Below, in pieces: positions 53,533 through 56,483 of a DNA stretch of 56,483 nucleotides. The position numbers and the translations under genes were made by a program. The notes beneath the pieces are model-generated. The model was not told the DNA's origin. It saw only the letters and a list, made by a program, of their open reading frames with translations, and ran no database searches. Source of the stretch: Streptomyces sp. WM4235 (lineage in GTDB: Bacteria > Actinomycetota > Actinomycetes > Streptomycetales > Streptomycetaceae); the NCBI RefSeq assembly GCF_001279725.1, contig NZ_LGDE01000404.1, forward strand, positions 1-56,483, given 5' to 3'. Position 1 is the first letter of the stretch, and each line of letters starts with the position of its first letter.

Positions 53533-53984
53533 GCGCGCACCTCCACCGGCCGGAACCGCCATGTGGTCCAGACGGTCTCGGCGTCCTCGTTCAGCACCCC
53601 GCCGACCACCTCGACCTCCATCCCGACGGCAAGGTCGGCGACGGTCACCCCGGGCGCCGCCTGCCCGAGCACGACCATGCCCTCGGCCTCCAGCTCCACC
53701 GCGACCAGGGTGTACGGCTCCCAGGGTTCGGCGGGGTCGGACACATAGGGCGCGGGGGGCCGGTACCGCCCGTCCGTGAAGGACCAGACCCGCCCGCGCG
53801 GGGACAACGGCACTTCCGCGAGCCGCCCGTCACCCGGGCAGTGCGGGTTGCGGCAGCAGGCGTCCTCGCGCGGGAAGAACACGGCGGCGCAGGCGGAACA
53901 CCGGGTGCCGAGCAGCCGGAAATCGCCGCCCGCCTCCGTGCCCGTGAACCATCCGCTCACGACGGGTGTGCGTGTGCGTTCCAA
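53529..53984 (-). CDS. Zn-ribbon OB-fold protein (DUF35), thiolase partner
   Basis: A 151-aa protein. The N-terminal zinc ribbon has two Cys pairs (TRCSACAAVFFPREDACCRNPHC), and the OB-fold half continues with RVWSFTDGRY, ELEAEGMVVLGQ and VEVVGGV. It binds the thiolase and acyl-CoA in known partners. TTG at 53984 is chosen because GGGGAGGGG lies directly upstream and the operator at 54006-54020 then sits in the promoter. The GTG at 54032 would put that operator inside the gene. Overlaps the thiolase by GTGA. Confidence 0.85.
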   Translation of the reverse strand: MERTRTPVVSGWFTGTEAGGDFRLLGTRCSACAAVFFPREDACCRNPHCPGDGRLAEVPLSPRGRVWSFTDGRYRPPAPYVSDPAEPWEPYTLVAVELEAEGMVVLGQAAPGVTVADLAVGMEVEVVGGVLNEDAETVWTTWRFRPVEVRA

Positions 53985-54005
53985 GACCCCTCCCCGAATC
54001 GACTC

Positions 54006-54020
54006 CTGACGGATCGTCAG
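54006..54020. promoter_or_regulatory. CTGACG-N3-CGTCAG operator of the thiolase operon
   Basis: Perfect inverted repeat CTGACG GAT CGTCAG, 21 bases before the TTG start of the OB-fold gene. It shares the TGACG/CGTCA arms with the palindrome at 20745-20757, so one TetR-like repressor could control both loci. Confidence 0.75.
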
Positions 54021-54047
54021 AAAGTCTCGCACGGGGCTCGCTCCCGG

Positions 54048-54386
54048 TCACCGGTTCTCGGCGAGCCACTTCCGGGCGATCTCGTCCAACTCCGCGTCCC
54101 GCCCGGCCAGCATCATCCGGATCATCCGCGCGTCCCCGCGCAGCGACCACCCCGGATGCCCGAAGGTGGCCGGGTTGTTCCCCTCGATGAGGAAGTGCGC
54201 CGGCCAGGCCGTCCCGTAACCGATCAGCGGCAGGGCGGCGAGGTAGCGCCCGCGACCGCGCGCCACCCCGTACACGGACAGCGCGAGCCCGCCGAGCGTC
54301 CCCGTGAGGTGCACCCAGCGGGTCGCGGCCTTGGAGTGCATGGCGACGTAGTAGGGCCAGAATTCCTCGTACGAACCGAAAGTCAT
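54048..54386 (-). CDS. Mpo1-like (DUF962) membrane protein
   Basis: A 112-aa protein with the DUF962/Mpo1 pattern: YVAMHSKAATRWVHLTGT, two short hydrophobic helices (GGLALSVYGVARG, YLAALPLIGYGTAWPAHFLIEGNNPATFGHPGWSLRGD), and conserved HxN-type residues. Yeast Mpo1 is a 2-hydroxy fatty acid dioxygenase; whether this short bacterial member does the same is unknown. It lies just upstream of the thiolase operon on the same strand but is separated by the operator. Confidence 0.85.
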   Translation of the reverse strand: MTFGSYEEFWPYYVAMHSKAATRWVHLTGTLGGLALSVYGVARGRGRYLAALPLIGYGTAWPAHFLIEGNNPATFGHPGWSLRGDARMIRMMLAGRDAELDEIARKWLAENR

Positions 54387-54399
54387 GCGGGCACCGTAC

Positions 54400-55128
54400 T
54401 CAGGGCCGCACCGCCGCGACAGAGACCGGGAAGTCGAAGTACCGGTCGGGGAAGACCTCGGGCCGGTACGTGAAGTGCCACCACTCCTGCGGAAGGTTCA
54501 CGAAGCCCTGCCCGGCCAGCGCCCGCCCCAGCGCCTCCCGGTTGCCCCGCGCCGCCCCGACCACCCGAGGGTCGTCGGTGTGGGAGAGCGGATCGAAGAA
54601 GTCGAACGCCGTCCCCATGTCCACCGGCTCCCCGCCCGGCACCCGCTCCAGCGTCACGTCCACCGTGCTCCCGCGACTGTGCCCCGACCGCGGGGCCACA
54701 TAGCCCTCCGGGATCAGCCGGGACTTGTCCACCCGCGGATGGAACTCCTCCTTCGTCGACTGGTCCCCCTCGTCCGCGGCCCACCGCACGAACCGGTCCA
54801 CGGCCCGCTGCGGCCGGTAGCAGTCGTACACGAGCAGCGACAGTCCCTCGCGCAAGAGCCGGGCCTGAGCCCGCCGCAAGGCATCGGCGGCCGGGCGCGC
54901 GAGCAGACAGACGGGCTCCTCGTACCCCTCGACGGGCCGGCCCGTGAAGTTCCGCGCCGACGCGTACCGCACGTCCTGACCGATCGTCGGATCCACGTCC
55001 ACCAGCGCCACGAACCCCGGCGGCGCGACCTCCTCCGCCACCAACCCCGGCGGCGGGGCCCCCGCCAGACCCGTCACCAGCGCACCCGACAACGCCACGA
55101 CCACCATCGTCCTCATACGCCTTGGCAT
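54400..55128 (-). CDS. Secreted D-Ala-D-Ala dipeptidase (VanX-type, M15)
   Basis: A 242-aa exported zinc peptidase. A signal peptide (RRMRTMVVVALSGALVTGLAGAP) is followed by the M15 domain with SGHSRGSTVDVTL (zinc His and Asp) and LPQEWWHFTY (catalytic Glu and zinc His), plus VYDCYRPQRAV. VanX-like enzymes cleave D-Ala-D-Ala; as no vanH/vanA genes are near and the protein is exported, it is more likely a cell-wall recycling enzyme than a resistance factor. Start uncertain: ATG 55128 or 55116. The divergent NUDIX gene begins 11 bases away. Confidence 0.88.
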   Translation of the reverse strand: MPRRMRTMVVVALSGALVTGLAGAPPPGLVAEEVAPPGFVALVDVDPTIGQDVRYASARNFTGRPVEGYEEPVCLLARPAADALRRAQARLLREGLSLLVYDCYRPQRAVDRFVRWAADEGDQSTKEEFHPRVDKSRLIPEGYVAPRSGHSRGSTVDVTLERVPGGEPVDMGTAFDFFDPLSHTDDPRVVGAARGNREALGRALAGQGFVNLPQEWWHFTYRPEVFPDRYFDFPVSVAAVRP

Positions 55129-55139
55129 ACCATCACCGG

Positions 55140-55649
55140 ATGCCGGAACAGCCGAGGAACGCCCACTGCTCCACCTGCGGAGCACCGTTCGACACCACCG
55201 CCTGGCCCCGTAGGTGCGCCACGTGCGGCGCCACGACCTACCGCAACCCGCTCCCGGTGGCCATCACCCTCCTCCCCGTCGAGGACGCGGACGGAACCGG
55301 CCTCGTCGTCATCACCCGCACCATCGAACCGGCCCTGGGCGGCGTCGCCCTCCCCGGCGGCTTCATCGACTTCGGCGAGGACTGGCGGGAAGCGGTGGTC
55401 CGCGAACTGCGCGAGGAGACCGGCATCGAGGCCACCGCCTCCGACGTCACCCTGGCCGACGCCAAGAGCTCACCGGCGGGCCACCTGCTCCTCTTCGGCC
55501 TGCTGCCCCGCCGCCCCGCCGCCGCCCTCCCGAAGTCCGTCGCCACCGACGAGACCACCGGCTGGCACCTCCTGCGCGAACCGACCGACCTGGCCTTCCC
55601 CCTGCACACCGAAGCGGTGGCCGCCTGGTTCGCGGGCTCCTACGCCTGA
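55140..55649 (+). CDS. NUDIX hydrolase with N-terminal zinc ribbon
   Basis: A 169-aa protein. Two CxxC pairs (CSTCGAPF, CATCGATTY) form a zinc ribbon at the start. The Nudix box GGFIDFGEDWREAVVRELREETGI matches GX5EX7REUXEEXGU, so it should cleave a nucleoside-diphosphate-linked substrate. Relatives resemble NADH pyrophosphatase-like proteins, substrate unknown. The ATG at 55140 has no ribosome site; TACCAT (55128-55133) ends six bases upstream, consistent with a leaderless transcript. Its promoter overlaps the start of the divergent M15 gene. Confidence 0.9.
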   Translation: MPEQPRNAHCSTCGAPFDTTAWPRRCATCGATTYRNPLPVAITLLPVEDADGTGLVVITRTIEPALGGVALPGGFIDFGEDWREAVVRELREETGIEATASDVTLADAKSSPAGHLLLFGLLPRRPAAALPKSVATDETTGWHLLREPTDLAFPLHTEAVAAWFAGSYA

Positions 55650-55667
55650 CGCCCCCGGCGAGGGCCC

Positions 55668-56483
55668 TCAGAGCCCCCGCACCACGACCCCCTCCACCAC
55701 CTCCCCGGCCTCGTCCTCCACCACCACCGACTCCCCGACCCACCGCACGGAGTACCGCTCCACCACCCCCGGCTCGAACCCCGGCCCCGGATCCCGGATC
55801 ACCACCCCCCCGCCCGTGCGCCCCCGCGCCGGAGCCCACACCTCCCACACCACCGACCCGTCCCCGCCCCGGACCGGCACCACCGAACCCGCCCGCGCCA
55901 ACACCGGCATCCGGCCCGGCGGAGCGTCCAACAGCACCTGTCCGGGCCCCTCGTACACCACCTCCGTCACCGTGTCGTACCAGCGCCCGCGCGGCAGCCG
56001 CACCGCCCGCCGGTCCGCCCCGCACTCCAACACCGGCGCCACCAACAGCGCGTCCCCCAGCAGGAACGCGTCCTCGCAGTCCCGCAACACCCGGTCCTCC
56101 GGCGCCCCCCACCACAACGGCCGCACATACGGGGCCCCGGTCCGCCGCGCCAGATGGGCCAGCGACACCAGGTAGGGCCGCAGCCGCTCCCGTTCCGCCA
56201 ACACCCCCCGCGCGTGCTCCGCCACCTCCGGCCCGAACTCCCACGGCTCCCGCCGCCCCGCCCAGATCGCCGAGTGGGTCCGGAACAACGGCAGGTACGC
56301 ACCCAACTGCAACCACCGCAGGTACAACTCCGGTGAGGGCGAGCCCCCGAACCCGCCCACGTCCGGCCCCGAGTACGGCACCCCGCACAAACCGAGCCCC
56401 AACACCAACGCCAGCGAAGCCCGCAGCCCCTCCCACCCGCTCTCCACGTCCCCCGACCAGGTACCCCCGTACCGCTGCATCCC
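55668..56483 (-). CDS. GH31 glycoside hydrolase, 5' end cut by window edge
   Basis: C-terminal 271 residues of a family 31 alpha-glycosidase. The acid/base Asp lies in TWSGDVESGWEGLRASLALVLGLGLCGVPYSGPDVGGF, followed by PELYLRWLQLGAYLPLFRTHSA. A C-terminal beta-sandwich carries LLGDALLVAPV and RWYDTVT. Typical members are 650-800 aa, so the start and nucleophile domain lie beyond 56483. It converges on the NUDIX gene with 18 bases between. Substrate (alpha-glucoside or alpha-xyloside) cannot be told from this part. Confidence 0.93.
   Translation of the reverse strand, partial: GMQRYGGTWSGDVESGWEGLRASLALVLGLGLCGVPYSGPDVGGFGGSPSPELYLRWLQLGAYLPLFRTHSAIWAGRREPWEFGPEVAEHARGVLAERERLRPYLVSLAHLARRTGAPYVRPLWWGAPEDRVLRDCEDAFLLGDALLVAPVLECGADRRAVRLPRGRWYDTVTEVVYEGPGQVLLDAPPGRMPVLARAGSVVPVRGGDGSVVWEVWAPARGRTGGGVVIRDPGPGFEPGVVERYSVRWVGESVVVEDEAGEVVEGVVVRGL

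Noticed and set aside
54400..55128. Vancomycin-resistance gene vanX
   Set aside because: The protein has a signal peptide and no vanH, vanA or vanRS neighbours; an exported M15 dipeptidase of cell-wall turnover fits better.

Overview
The window is a piece of a Streptomyces (or close relative) linear-chromosome core region. GC content is very high, with G or C at nearly every third codon position. Starts are GTG, ATG or TTG, many adjacent genes overlap by GTGA/ATGA, and marker genes are typical of the group (RbpA, conservon, SPW-repeat protein, EccA-like ATPase). No phage, transposase, tRNA, rRNA or CRISPR was seen. Both ends are cut through genes: a chitinase on the left and a GH31 glycosidase on the right.

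Layout. 1-2.4 kb: a secreted GH18 chitinase on the minus strand, with the classic chitinase direct repeats over its promoter. 2.5-8.4 kb: an FMN riboswitch followed by ribD-ribE-ribM-ribAB-ribH, then hisE-hisG. 8.4-11.5 kb: a PH-domain protein, then a structured leader that hides a ribosome-binding site in front of two CNNM/CorC-type membrane proteins. 11.5-18 kb: an EccA-like ATPase, a uridine-kinase-like protein, a secreted C39-like peptidase, a 20-bp-period repeat array before an SPW-repeat protein, a 50-aa membrane protein, and a decayed three-gene DUF6230/DUF6114 cassette. 18-26 kb: a TetR regulator and acyl-CoA dehydrogenase, a DUF7064-like/phosphotransferase pair under a TGACG-N3-CGTCA palindrome, an Lrp regulator and an amidohydrolase. 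26-37 kb: polyprenol-phosphate mannose synthase, FxsA, RbpA with a sigma-R promoter, an MFS transporter, a glycerophosphodiesterase, a MocR regulator, an FtsK-like ATPase with a tiny membrane partner, and ankyrin and HEAT-repeat proteins. 37-39.3 kb: pxpCBA, the 5-oxoprolinase operon.

39.4-46.8 kb: a four-ORF operon with the architecture of a MukBEF/MksBEF/Wadjet-type SMC complex. It holds a kleisin-like protein, a coupled 80-aa ORF, a MukE-like protein and a 1561-aa coiled-coil ATPase. No JetD-type nuclease gene is adjacent, and the ATPase has a non-canonical Walker B (LDNP rather than LDE). This is the most interesting protein system here.

47.7-52.1 kb: a conservon (cvnA-B-C-D), a membrane sensor-kinase/roadblock/DUF742/GTPase signalling unit. 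52.3-56.5 kb: a thiolase plus OB-fold partner under the same TGACG-N3-CGTCA palindrome, a Mpo1-like protein, a secreted VanX-type dipeptidase facing a NUDIX hydrolase, and the cut GH31 gene.

How the parts work together. The rib genes make FMN under feedback from FMN. PxpABC recycles 5-oxoproline. The acyl-CoA dehydrogenase, thiolase/OB-fold and phosphotransferase/DUF7064 genes look like scattered parts of lipid or CoA-ester catabolism that may share a repressor. All functional calls come from reading sequence motifs and remembered family knowledge; no database search was run.
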